A DNA stretch of 64,000 nt from NCBI RefSeq assembly GCF_000331995.1, contig NC_020134.1, positions 558,001 through 622,000 of the forward strand. The letters run 5' to 3'. Under the pieces are notes generated by a model. The model was not told the origin of the DNA. It did not search any database and saw only the letters and a list, made by a program, of their open reading frames with translations. How positions within the stretch are numbered: the first letter of the stretch is position 1; each line of letters starts with the position of its first letter. The position numbers and the translations under genes were made by a program. Positions 34,352 through 43,379 of the stretch are shown here, piece by piece. The stretch comes from Thermoclostridium stercorarium subsp. stercorarium DSM 8532. Lineage in GTDB: Bacteria; Bacillota; Clostridia; DSM-8532.

Positions 34352-35929
34352 ATGCCGGAAGGGTTAGTCAGTCTGTGGAACAAAATCAAAGACTACTGGA
34401 ATGATTTGGATAAAAGTCAGAAAACTCGTATATTCATAACGGCGGGAATTATAACAGCAGCAGTAGTGGTAACGCTGTTTTTTGTTTTGAGGACGGAGTA
34501 TGTGCCGCTTCTTGAAAGCGGAAATGAGTATGATTTGAAAGCAATTGTGCAATATCTTGATTCCCATGGGATAAAGTACAAAAAAGGCGAGAATCAGATA
34601 TATGTCGACAGCCGGAAAAAACAGGACATTGAGTTTGACCTGGCGAGTGAGGCAGGGCTTTTAAGTCCTGATGTTATTTTCGACAAGAGCTGGTCAAAAC
34701 TGTCTCTTACCGTTACAGAGGAAGACAAGGAAAAACTCTGGAAACAGTTTGAGGAAAACAACCTTGTATATAAACTGAAAAAATTTGAAAATGTCGTTGA
34801 CGCGTCGGTACAGTATACAAAGCCTGAGAAAACATACTGGGCTTACAAGGGAGAATCCGGCGACAAAGGTTCTGCTTTTGTGGCATTAAAAACAAAAGCG
34901 CCGCTGACGGCTGAACAGATAGAGGCGGCTGCCAGGGTGGTAGCGGCTTCAATTGGAATTCCGAAGGAGAACATAACCATTGTCGATGAAAATTTAAACC
35001 CGCTGAATATTAATCGGGACAGTGATATGTACAATGCAAATACCCAGGAAGAGCTAAGACGGCAAAGGGAGCTTGAACTTGAGCAGAAGGTGTACAATCA
35101 TTTTAAAATCGGTATAGCGCAGAATGCCTTTTTTGACACAATGAGTGTTACCGTCAGTGCAAAGCTGGACTTTGACGTGCTGAACAGCACTGAAATACAA
35201 TACAGCGCCCCTGACAGCGATGGCGAAGGTTTCATTAAAACAAGGGAAACCCTGGAGGAAAAATCTGAAGGCAGTCAGTCGGGGGCCGCACCCGGAATTG
35301 ATTCAAATCCCGGAACGGCCACATACCAGATTGGATCGGGAGGCACTTCTTCGTATAAAAAAGAACATAACATCGAAGAGCGCATATATAACGAAAAACA
35401 GATTGAAAGCAAAAAAGCCCTTGGAAAACTTGTGCCCGAAGAGACAACCGCCACTATAACGCTGTGGTACGGTCACAGGGTTGAAAATGCCGATGCGCTT
35501 ACCAGTGATTTTATTGAACAGATCAAGCAGGATGCAGGGTATGCTATGGGAATTCCCACGAGCAATATTTCAGTCAGTATACAAAAACTTGCTCCTGAAG
35601 TGGTTGCAGATATTGAATCCAATGGATTCAATAACTTTGTTGAGAAATACGGTCTTTACGTATTAATGGCAATTCTGCTTGGTATCATGGCTTTACTGAT
35701 GATACCGAAAGGCAGGAAAGCTGCCGAGCAGGAGGTTCCGCTGGCACTTGATGAGGCTGCGCTTGCGGGAGCGGAGCTTGCTGTGGAGGATACCGGAAAA
35801 CAGAGGTTGCCCGAGATAGATTTTGAAGAAAAAGACGAGCTGAAACGCCAGATTCAGAGGTATGTGGAGGCGAAACCCGAAGCAGTTGCCCAGGTGCTAA
35901 GGAACTGGCTTGCTGAAGATTGGGATTGA
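34352..35929 (+). CDS. fliF: Flagellar MS-ring protein FliF
   Basis: The 525-residue product has membrane helices at about 25-45 and 440-460 flanking a large extracytoplasmic domain made of ring-building motifs (about 50-220) and a variable Gly/Ser-rich part. The C-terminal tail (about 490-525) binds FliG. It forms the base on which the switch and export apparatus are built. The ATG follows GGAGGG. Confidence 0.97.
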   Translation: MPEGLVSLWNKIKDYWNDLDKSQKTRIFITAGIITAAVVVTLFFVLRTEYVPLLESGNEYDLKAIVQYLDSHGIKYKKGENQIYVDSRKKQDIEFDLASEAGLLSPDVIFDKSWSKLSLTVTEEDKEKLWKQFEENNLVYKLKKFENVVDASVQYTKPEKTYWAYKGESGDKGSAFVALKTKAPLTAEQIEAAARVVAASIGIPKENITIVDENLNPLNINRDSDMYNANTQEELRRQRELELEQKVYNHFKIGIAQNAFFDTMSVTVSAKLDFDVLNSTEIQYSAPDSDGEGFIKTRETLEEKSEGSQSGAAPGIDSNPGTATYQIGSGGTSSYKKEHNIEERIYNEKQIESKKALGKLVPEETTATITLWYGHRVENADALTSDFIEQIKQDAGYAMGIPTSNISVSIQKLAPEVVADIESNGFNNFVEKYGLYVLMAILLGIMALLMIPKGRKAAEQEVPLALDEAALAGAELAVEDTGKQRLPEIDFEEKDELKRQIQRYVEAKPEAVAQVLRNWLAEDWD

Positions 35930-35943
35930 GGGGGTGAAAAAAT

Positions 35944-36966
35944 ATGGCAGTTGGAAACAGTAGCACAAAAGAATATTCAGGAAGAGAAAAAGCTGCAATG
36001 TTACTGATTACTCTCGGTCCTGAATTATCATCAAAAATTTTTAAACATCTTAATGAGGATGAAATTGAGCAGCTGACTTTGGAAATAGCCAACATACGAA
36101 GTGTTTCGCCTCATGACAGGGAAAAGGTTCTGGAGGAATTTTATCAGATTTGCCTGGCCCAGGATTACATCGCCGAAGGCGGTATCGGATATGCGAAGGA
36201 TGTTCTGGAAAAGGCTCTGGGCACTGAAAAGGCAATGGAAATTATCAATAAACTCACCGTTTCGCTGCAGGTGCGTCCCTTCGATTTTGTCAGAAAGGCT
36301 GATCCTTCCCAGATTATTAATTTTATACAGAATGAACATCCTCAGACAATTGCCCTGATACTGACATATTTAAAGCCTCAGCAGGCTGCGGCCGTTCTTT
36401 CGTCACTGCCGCAGGAGAAGCAGGCCGATGTAGCAAAGCGCATAGCGCAAATGGACAGAACTTCGCCGGAGATTATTAAAGAAGTGGAAAGGGTGCTTGA
36501 AAAGAAGCTGTCGTCGCTTGTAACGGAGGACTACACGGCGACAGGCGGTCTGCAGGCAATAGTGGATATACTGAATTCGGTGGATCGCGGTACCGAAAAG
36601 TATATTATGGAGACTTTGGAAATAGAAGACGCCGAACTGGCGGAAGAAATAAGAAAAAGAATGTTTGTGTTCGAGGATATTTTGCAGCTTGATAACCGTT
36701 CAATACAGCGCTTCCTGCGAGAGGTGGACAATTATCAGCTTGCCGTTGCATTAAAGGGCGCAACCGAGGAAGTACAGAATGTCATTTTCAGCAATATGTC
36801 CAAGCGCATGGCAGAAATGATCAAAGAAGATATGGAATATATGGGGCCTGTGCGTCTTAAGGACGTGGAAGAGGCACAGCAGAAAATTGTCAATATTATA
36901 CGTAAACTTGAAGACGCAGGTGAAATTATAATTTCAAGAGGCGGAGGAGACGAAATAATTGTATAG
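35944..36966 (+). CDS. fliG: Flagellar motor switch protein FliG
   Basis: The 340-residue product has all three FliG domains. The C-terminal domain carries charged residues along the torque helix (FVFEDILQLDNRSIQRFLREV). It couples the stator ion flow to rotor turning and binds FliF and FliM. Its end overlaps fliH by eight bases. Confidence 0.97.
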   Translation: MAVGNSSTKEYSGREKAAMLLITLGPELSSKIFKHLNEDEIEQLTLEIANIRSVSPHDREKVLEEFYQICLAQDYIAEGGIGYAKDVLEKALGTEKAMEIINKLTVSLQVRPFDFVRKADPSQIINFIQNEHPQTIALILTYLKPQQAAAVLSSLPQEKQADVAKRIAQMDRTSPEIIKEVERVLEKKLSSLVTEDYTATGGLQAIVDILNSVDRGTEKYIMETLEIEDAELAEEIRKRMFVFEDILQLDNRSIQRFLREVDNYQLAVALKGATEEVQNVIFSNMSKRMAEMIKEDMEYMGPVRLKDVEEAQQKIVNIIRKLEDAGEIIISRGGGDEIIV

Positions 36967-37717
36967 CGGCAGGAATGTACTTAAAGGCTACAGGATAAAT
37001 ATTGGCACACCCTATCAGATAGAAGTGAAACCAAAGGAGGAGGCGGCAGCGAAAACAGAAGAAGACACCGCTGCTGCCGAGGAAAAGCCTTTGGTTGATG
37101 AAATTCTTCAGAATGCCCGCATGGAAGCTGAGAAAATAGTAAACAATGCCAAAATTAAGGCAGAGGAAATTTTAAATTCAGCGAATGAAAAAGTCGCGGC
37201 AATTGTCAGCGAAGCCGAAGAAAAGGCAAGGCAAGAAGGTTATAAACAGGGAGAAGCTCTTGCAAGACAGCATTATCAGAGATTGATTGACGAAGCGGAA
37301 GAAATAAAACGAAAAGCTAAGGAGATTCATGACAGTACCATTTTGGGTATGGAAAGCGAAATTGTTGAGTTAATAATCCAGATAACGAAAAAGATTATAG
37401 GAACCGAGCTTTCCCAAAACAGGGACGTAATTGTAGGTCTGATTCGAAATGCCGTTTCGGCAGCTTCGCTTGCAGATACGGTATTAATTCATGTAAGCGA
37501 CGAGGATTACGACTATGTGGTTGAAAATAAAGACAGGCTTTTTGAAGGAATTAAGGGAGTGGAAAATTTTGAAATAATCAAGGATAATTCCCTTAAAAAA
37601 GGGGAATGCTTTGTCGACACAGGAATGGGAATTGTGGACAGCAGCATAGAAACCCAGATTGATGCCGCCGAAAGCACTCTGAGGGATTTGCTTGGCGGAA
37701 CTGACGAAAAAAAATAA
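36959..37717 (+). CDS. fliH: Flagellar export apparatus regulator FliH
   Basis: The 252-residue product has an Ala/Glu-rich coiled coil (about 30-125) followed by a V-ATPase E-subunit-like domain, as in FliH. It holds the FliI ATPase in check and at the export gate. Start TTG 36959 lies inside fliG, with GGAGGAG about nine bases before it. The fliI start lies 40 bases after its stop. Confidence 0.9.
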   Translation: MYSGRNVLKGYRINIGTPYQIEVKPKEEAAAKTEEDTAAAEEKPLVDEILQNARMEAEKIVNNAKIKAEEILNSANEKVAAIVSEAEEKARQEGYKQGEALARQHYQRLIDEAEEIKRKAKEIHDSTILGMESEIVELIIQITKKIIGTELSQNRDVIVGLIRNAVSAASLADTVLIHVSDEDYDYVVENKDRLFEGIKGVENFEIIKDNSLKKGECFVDTGMGIVDSSIETQIDAAESTLRDLLGGTDEKK

Positions 37718-37757
37718 CAGTTACAAAAGAAGAAAATTAATCAGTTCAGAGGATACC

Positions 37758-39083
37758 ATGGAAGTTCAGGTCAATTTGGAAAAATACAAAAAGGTTCTTA
37801 CCGACAAACGTTTTGTCAGTTTCAAAGGCCAGGTTACAAAAGTTGTGGGCCTGACAATTGAATCAAAGGGGCCTGAAAGCCGGGTAGGCGAACTTTGCCG
37901 TATCGTAAATCCCAGAACAAAACTGGAAGTTCTCGCTGAAGTCGTGGGATTCCGTGACAATCACGTCCTATTGATGCCCCTTGGAGAAATGACCGGAATT
38001 GGCCCGGGAAGTGAGGTTATTGCAACAGGAACGGAATTAAAGGTCAGGGTTGGGCATGGCCTGCTTGGAAGAGTTTTGGACGGGCTTGGCAATCCAATCG
38101 ACGGGAAAGGCAATATCCCCGCCGAAGGGTTCTATCCGGTGGATAATATACCTCCCCATCCGTTAACAAGACCAAGAATAAAAGAAGTACTCCCCCTTGG
38201 CGTTAAATGCATAGACAGCATGCTGACGCTGGGCAAGGGGCAGAGGATGGGTATTTTTGCAGGCAGCGGCGTAGGCAAAAGCACATTAATCGGAATGATC
38301 GCGCGCAATACGAAAGCCGATATAATTGTCATCGGCTTAATCGGCGAACGTGGCAGGGAAGTGAGGGATTTTCTTGAAAGGGATCTCACTGAGGAAGGGC
38401 TTAAACGTTCGGTTGTTGTCGTGGCAACGTCAGATCAGCCTGCTCTGATAAGAAAAAAGGGCGCAATGGTAGCCACCGCAATCGCGGAATATTTCCGTGA
38501 CTGTGGTTATGACGTTCTGTTGCTTATGGATTCACTGACCCGTTTTTCAATGGCCCAGCGTGAAATAGGCCTTGCGATAGGCGAACCTCCCGTATCAAGG
38601 GGATATACGCCTTCGGTGTTCTCTGTAATGCCCAAATTACTGGAACGTTCGGGAACATCGGATAAGGGGTCAATAACCGGATTATATACTGTGCTGGTGG
38701 ACGGCGATGATATGACCGAACCGGTAACCGACACTGCAAGAAGTATTCTGGACGGACATGTGGTTTTGTCAAGGCAACTGGCCCATAAAAACCACTATCC
38801 CGCCATTGACGTGCTTGGAAGCATCAGCCGTGTAATGAGTGACATTGTCACGGACGAGCATAAAAAAATAGCGGGTGAAATCCGAAAAAACCTGGCGGTC
38901 TACAGAGAAGCCGAAGACCTTATAAATGTGGGTGCCTATGTAAAGGGGAGCAATCCAGAGATTGACAGGGCAATTTCGGTAATTGGAAATATAAATGCCT
39001 TTCTTACGCAGAGTGTGAATGAAAAGTTTGATTTTGAAGAAACTCTGGAATTAATGAAAAAAGCACTGGAGGTTAACGGGTAA
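37758..39083 (+). CDS. fliI: Flagellum-specific ATPase FliI
   Basis: The 441-residue product is related to the F1 beta subunit and powers protein export. Walker A is A168-GSGVGKS-175; Walker B is VLLLMDSLTRF. I chose ATG 37758, preceded by AGAGGA, which gives the usual length; in-frame TTG 37692 would lie inside fliH. The stop overlaps the fliJ start (TAATG). Confidence 0.96.
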   Translation: MEVQVNLEKYKKVLTDKRFVSFKGQVTKVVGLTIESKGPESRVGELCRIVNPRTKLEVLAEVVGFRDNHVLLMPLGEMTGIGPGSEVIATGTELKVRVGHGLLGRVLDGLGNPIDGKGNIPAEGFYPVDNIPPHPLTRPRIKEVLPLGVKCIDSMLTLGKGQRMGIFAGSGVGKSTLIGMIARNTKADIIVIGLIGERGREVRDFLERDLTEEGLKRSVVVVATSDQPALIRKKGAMVATAIAEYFRDCGYDVLLLMDSLTRFSMAQREIGLAIGEPPVSRGYTPSVFSVMPKLLERSGTSDKGSITGLYTVLVDGDDMTEPVTDTARSILDGHVVLSRQLAHKNHYPAIDVLGSISRVMSDIVTDEHKKIAGEIRKNLAVYREAEDLINVGAYVKGSNPEIDRAISVIGNINAFLTQSVNEKFDFEETLELMKKALEVNG

Positions 39084-39538
39084 TGGCCCGGTTCAGTTTC
39101 AGGCTTCAGCCGTTTTTAAATCTTAAAGAGATGATGGAAAAAAACATTAAGAACGAATTGGGCATTGCTGTTCAGAAATACCAGCAGCAACTGCTGGTGC
39201 TCTCTGAAATCAGGGAGGAAATTGACATTCAGCAGCAGGAATTCAGAAAGGAAGGAATTTCACTAACCACGCCTTTAAAGCTGAGGCAGAGGATGGAATA
39301 TATTAAGGTGGTCCAGAACAGGGAAAAAGTACAAATCGAGAGGGTTAATGAAGAAAAGAGAAATGTCGATAAAATTAGAAAAAGATTAATGGAAACAATG
39401 AAAGAAAAAAAGATCCTTGAAAAGCTTAAAGAAAGGCAATTGGATGAGTTTAAAAAGGAACAGGAGAAAAAGCAGCAATTGCTTGTTGATGAAATTGTTA
39501 GTTTTAAAGAAACTGTAACACCACAAAATGAGGCATAG
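39083..39538 (+). CDS. fliJ: Flagellar export protein FliJ
   Basis: The 151-residue product is almost entirely a charged coiled coil with an N-terminal FRLQPFLNLKE-type motif, as in FliJ, the export chaperone escort and FliI stalk protein. It overlaps fliI by one base and precedes the ylxF-like gene. Confidence 0.94.
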   Translation: MARFSFRLQPFLNLKEMMEKNIKNELGIAVQKYQQQLLVLSEIREEIDIQQQEFRKEGISLTTPLKLRQRMEYIKVVQNREKVQIERVNEEKRNVDKIRKRLMETMKEKKILEKLKERQLDEFKKEQEKKQQLLVDEIVSFKETVTPQNEA

Positions 39539-39548
39539 GGGATAGACC

Positions 39549-40370
39549 ATGGCTGAAATTAGGGCTTTAACACCAAGGACAAAAAAGGGCAACGGAAAGG
39601 ATGTGAAATCTGCAGTCCTGGACGGATTACTGACCATATTGGTGTCAATAGTTATAGTTCTGCTTATTTTCGGAGGAACTTTTTACTATCTTCTGAAAAA
39701 TAATATAGGCGGACTTGGGGAATACTTCAGGCCCAGCATTGAAAGAATACCGGTTTTGAAACATGCTCTGCCACCGCTGCCTGAAAGTGAGGATCCCGAT
39801 GATCCGAGACATTTGACCCAGAGGGAGCTTATAGAAAAGTATGATGAACTTCGTAGGACAAACAAAGAGCTGACAAAACAGCTGGAAGACGCCCAAAAAC
39901 GCATAAACGAACTGGAAAGTGAAAAGGAAAAATGGACCTCGATGGCGGATGAAGCTCAGGAAATTCTTGAAAAAAATGAGGGTACTTCAAAGAAGATACT
40001 TGAACAACTGGAACAGCTGGAAACCCAGAAAAAGGAACTGGACAGGCTTATAGCAATGGGCAATCCGGAAGGTTTTGCGGAATATTATGAAAAAATGAAT
40101 CCTGAAAACGCAAGGGAACTTTACCAGGAAATCGTTAAGCAGCAGGTGGCCGAAGAAAACTATAGAAATCTTGCAGTACCATATACTCAAATGGAACCTG
40201 AAAATGCAGCCGCAATATTAACTGAGCTCGGACAGAAAGACATGGAACTTGTGGTTAACTTAATGGAAACGATGAAAAATGACGTAAAAGCCGAAATTAT
40301 TGAAAACATGGATCCCAAGTTCGCAGCCGAACTTATGAAAGCGATAGCCGATAAAAAAATTTCAAGATAA
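39549..40370 (+). CDS. YlxF/MotE-like flagellar membrane protein
   Basis: The 273-residue product has a membrane helix at about 28-50, a long coiled coil (about 95-165) and a C-terminal MgtE N-domain-like helical repeat (about 175-270). This is the layout of YlxF (MotE family), which sits between fliJ and fliK in Bacillus. It may be a stator or export chaperone; function here is inferred from position. Confidence 0.85.
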   Translation: MAEIRALTPRTKKGNGKDVKSAVLDGLLTILVSIVIVLLIFGGTFYYLLKNNIGGLGEYFRPSIERIPVLKHALPPLPESEDPDDPRHLTQRELIEKYDELRRTNKELTKQLEDAQKRINELESEKEKWTSMADEAQEILEKNEGTSKKILEQLEQLETQKKELDRLIAMGNPEGFAEYYEKMNPENARELYQEIVKQQVAEENYRNLAVPYTQMEPENAAAILTELGQKDMELVVNLMETMKNDVKAEIIENMDPKFAAELMKAIADKKISR

Positions 40371-40405
40371 CAAAAAAGCGGTAAATATTGAAAGGAGGTG
40401 AAAAA

Positions 40406-41836
40406 ATGGTGACGGTAAGCGGTATTTTGCTGTCTGCTGACAACCGGCAGAATTTGGTGAAATCCGCCCGGGAAAAGACTTCAGGGGAAGGTTTTTATGA
40501 TTTCCTGAGCAAAAGCATGGCTGCCGTCGATAGTGCCGGAAAAGCGGGTAAGGACAGAACTCTGCCCTTGTCTTCATCGGGGATGCAACGCAAAGTAAAG
40601 TATGAAACTGTGGCTTCAGACGGTGTAAAGTCTGGCACCGGTGCTTTTGAAAAATGCGTGGACAAGCTTTCGGAAATCCCTGTTGCAGATGCGAAGGATT
40701 TGGAAAAGGAATCGGAGGGACTGCTGTATTTAATCGAAGAAATAATTGCAGTTCTCAATAAGCTCACGCTTTTCTTCGAGAATGTGGAACCTGACAAGGC
40801 AGCCGGTACGGTATCGTTCCCCGCCGAGATTGAACTGGCTTTAAGCAGAAAAATCACCGAACTGATTAACGTGATGAATAACACCACCGATGTAAGTGTA
40901 AAAGAAAATCTTGAGAACCTGGTAAACGAGCTTGGACAGATTCTTTTAGGGAATAATGTCACCGTAATAACCGAAAGCGCTGATTCGGCCGCAGCCGGGC
41001 AGACAGAAGAGCTTATTGCCCAAATGCTCAATGAAGCTGAAAATTTAAAAGCAGAAATTATTGCCCGAACGACGGTAAATGACGGCATGAATCCGGAAAG
41101 CGGTGAAACTAATCTGTCCGACGGCGATATTGATGTTCAGGAATCCGTTGAAACCAGCGCTCCCGAACAGGATAACAGCAAAGATCAGAATCCCGAAAAC
41201 CGATTGAAGGAAAAACACGAAAGCAGGAAGGTTTCCACAGAGGACAGTGTAACCGCTTATGGCAGATTACGCCTGAACGCGGCTCAGGTACAGAATGATT
41301 TTGGCCGTGTTGCCGAGAACCAAAGCTTACAGAACGAGCAGATGAGTGAATTAAAATATGTACCATCTGAAAAGTTCAGCATTATTAATAAGGAAAACAT
41401 AATACATCAGGTGGCCGAAAAAGTTAAGGTACTTACAACGTCGGATCGTTCCGAAATGGTGATTCAGCTAAAGCCTGAAAGCCTTGGCAGAATTCAGCTG
41501 CAGGTTATCCATGAACGCGGTGAGATAATAGCGAAATTTTTGGCTGAAAGCGAACAGGTAAAGGCAATTCTGGAAAGTAACATGCAGATGCTAAGGGATG
41601 CTTTGGAGAAAAGCGGAGTGGACATTCAGAGTCTGTCGGTATCGGTAGGACAGCAGTACGACAGAAATGACGGGAATGACCGAAATGATTACAGAAACCG
41701 TCACGTTCAGGGCGGCTTAAGGGTATTTTACGAAGAGCAGCCTGTATCCGCCGATATGCTCAATACATACCAGCATACCGGATTATCTGATGATTTGTAC
41801 GGATATGCGGGATCGGAAATTAACCTCATTGCGTAA
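40406..41836 (+). CDS. fliK: Flagellar hook-length control protein FliK
   Basis: The 476-residue product has a long, low-conservation N-terminal region with acidic stretches and a conserved C-terminal domain (about 335-430): MVIQLKPESLGRIQLQV. It acts as the molecular ruler and switches export specificity through FlhB. ATG 40406 follows AAAGGAGGTG. Confidence 0.92.
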   Translation: MVTVSGILLSADNRQNLVKSAREKTSGEGFYDFLSKSMAAVDSAGKAGKDRTLPLSSSGMQRKVKYETVASDGVKSGTGAFEKCVDKLSEIPVADAKDLEKESEGLLYLIEEIIAVLNKLTLFFENVEPDKAAGTVSFPAEIELALSRKITELINVMNNTTDVSVKENLENLVNELGQILLGNNVTVITESADSAAAGQTEELIAQMLNEAENLKAEIIARTTVNDGMNPESGETNLSDGDIDVQESVETSAPEQDNSKDQNPENRLKEKHESRKVSTEDSVTAYGRLRLNAAQVQNDFGRVAENQSLQNEQMSELKYVPSEKFSIINKENIIHQVAEKVKVLTTSDRSEMVIQLKPESLGRIQLQVIHERGEIIAKFLAESEQVKAILESNMQMLRDALEKSGVDIQSLSVSVGQQYDRNDGNDRNDYRNRHVQGGLRVFYEEQPVSADMLNTYQHTGLSDDLYGYAGSEINLIA

Positions 41837-41853
41837 GGGAAAGGAGGGATGTT

Positions 41854-42867
41854 ATGGCAGAAGTTAGCTCAATCAGACAGGCCAACATTGAAGAAATTAT
41901 TAATTCGAACAACAGCAGTTCCACCCGTGAAGTATCCGACGAACTGGGAAAGGACGCTTTTCTTAAACTTCTCATTACGCAGCTTAAATACCAAAACCCG
42001 CTGGAACCGATGGAAGATCAGGATTTTATAGCTCAGATTGCTCAGTTCAGCGCTCTTGAACAGATGCAGAACCTGAACCAGTCTTTTTCCTATTCAATGG
42101 GCTTTTCGCTGCTGGGAAAATATATTACCGCAACGGTGACTGATGAAAGCACCGGACAGGTGAGGTATGTAAGCGGTGAAGTAACATCGGTAAAATCCCA
42201 GGCGGGAAAGGTTTACCTTGTAGTGGGCGATTATGATGTTCCGCTGGATAATATAACGTATGTGTCTCGAAATCCGAATGAATACGGAGATGTGGAACTG
42301 GAGAAGTATAACGCCTATTTGGGGATGCTGAGCACCGTAAAAACTGTACTTGTTAACGGCGATGATCCGTATGAACTTGAAGGCATTGTGGCGAGAATAG
42401 AAAAAGACACGGACGGCGTTTACGCAACCCTTGATGAAGTGATTCTCAGCGTTACCGATATTGATAAAGGGGCATATGAAAGCGAAGAGGCTTACCTTAA
42501 CGGAATGAAGGGAAAAACAGTTAAGTTTACCGCAAAGGATGCGCAAACCGGCCAGAAAATAAAGCTTGAAGGCATACTCAGGGAAGGCGTAAAAGATGAA
42601 AACAATGGCTGTTACCACGTTATACTCGATAACGTGCGTGTCGCGGTGAAGGATATTTTGTCCACCGAGAAGGTGGATCTGGTTTCACCCGAACAGCAGC
42701 TCCTGAAACAAATTCTTGAGACCTTAAGATCGGTGGAATCAAAACTGCCGAATGAATCAGCCGAAAATGGAGATAATGGTGAAAATGTCTCGGGCGAATC
42801 TGCCGTGAGCGGGCCGGAAGGTGAATTACCTGAAGAAACAGGTGAAACGGGAGGCGCCGGGCTATGA
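41854..42867 (+). CDS. flgD: Flagellar hook capping protein FlgD (extended)
   Basis: The 337-residue product has the FlgD N-terminal signature DAFLKLLITQLKYQNPLEP and FIAQIAQFSALEQMQNL. It caps the growing hook. It is much longer than B. subtilis FlgD (about 140 residues): a beta-rich middle and an acidic Gly/Glu/Ser-rich tail follow. The end overlaps the next gene by four bases (ATGA). Confidence 0.92.
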   Translation: MAEVSSIRQANIEEIINSNNSSSTREVSDELGKDAFLKLLITQLKYQNPLEPMEDQDFIAQIAQFSALEQMQNLNQSFSYSMGFSLLGKYITATVTDESTGQVRYVSGEVTSVKSQAGKVYLVVGDYDVPLDNITYVSRNPNEYGDVELEKYNAYLGMLSTVKTVLVNGDDPYELEGIVARIEKDTDGVYATLDEVILSVTDIDKGAYESEEAYLNGMKGKTVKFTAKDAQTGQKIKLEGILREGVKDENNGCYHVILDNVRVAVKDILSTEKVDLVSPEQQLLKQILETLRSVESKLPNESAENGDNGENVSGESAVSGPEGELPEETGETGGAGL

Positions 42868-43244
42868 TTTATAACAACAGGCCTGTTCAGGGTATACCTT
42901 CACTGACATCTTCGGGTGAAATACGTAAAAACCCAAATTTACAGACAGCGGGAAATTTTCATGACATTCTCAATGAAAGCCTGAACGGCGGCATAAAAAT
43001 TTCAAAGCATGCGCAGATGCGTATGCAAATGAGAAATTTGCACCTTACCGAGGCCCAGCGGGAAAAACTTGCAAAAGCAGTAGACAAAGCTGATGCAAAA
43101 GGTGTCAGGGATACGCTGGTAGTAATGGATCAGATGGCTTTTGTGGTGAATGTGAGGAACAGGACGGTAATAACCGCATTAAACAGCAGTGAAATGAGGG
43201 AAAATGTATTCACCAATATTGACGGAGCCGTATTTACCGATTAA
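42864..43244 (+). CDS. Flagellar operon protein (TIGR02530 family)
   Basis: The 126-residue product carries the family core FKHAQMRMQMRNLHLTEAQ-like segment and the AFVVNVRNRTVITAL ending. Members are found between flgD and flgE in Firmicutes; the function is unknown. It is translationally coupled to flgD. Confidence 0.9.
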   Translation: MIYNNRPVQGIPSLTSSGEIRKNPNLQTAGNFHDILNESLNGGIKISKHAQMRMQMRNLHLTEAQREKLAKAVDKADAKGVRDTLVVMDQMAFVVNVRNRTVITALNSSEMRENVFTNIDGAVFTD

Positions 43245-43257
43245 TTTGTGTCTTCAT

Positions 43258-43285
43258 TAACATTTAGCTACAAAATAACCGATAT
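43258..43285 (+). promoter_or_regulatory. Sigma-D (sigma-28)-like promoter before flgE
   Basis: TAAC at 43258-43261 and ACCGATAT at 43278-43285 are 16 bases apart, close to the flagellar sigma consensus TAAA-N15-GCCGATAT. It lies in the only gap over 100 bases in this part of the operon. Confidence 0.45.
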
Positions 43286-43300
43286 ATAGAATAAAAGGTT

Positions 43301-43358
43301 CTGAAACAGCCGGACCCGACGAGGGAGGCTGGCCGTTTCGGACTGACAGAAGAAACGG
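43301..43358 (+). promoter_or_regulatory. Competing hairpins in the flgE leader
   Basis: CTGAAACAGCC (43301-43311) pairs with GGCCGTTTCGG (43331-43341) with one mismatch and one G-U. CCGTTTC (43333-43339) can instead pair with GAAACGG (43352-43358), just before the flgE binding site GGGAGG. Confidence 0.4.
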
Positions 43359-43379
43359 GAACCTTGGGAGGGATTCATT

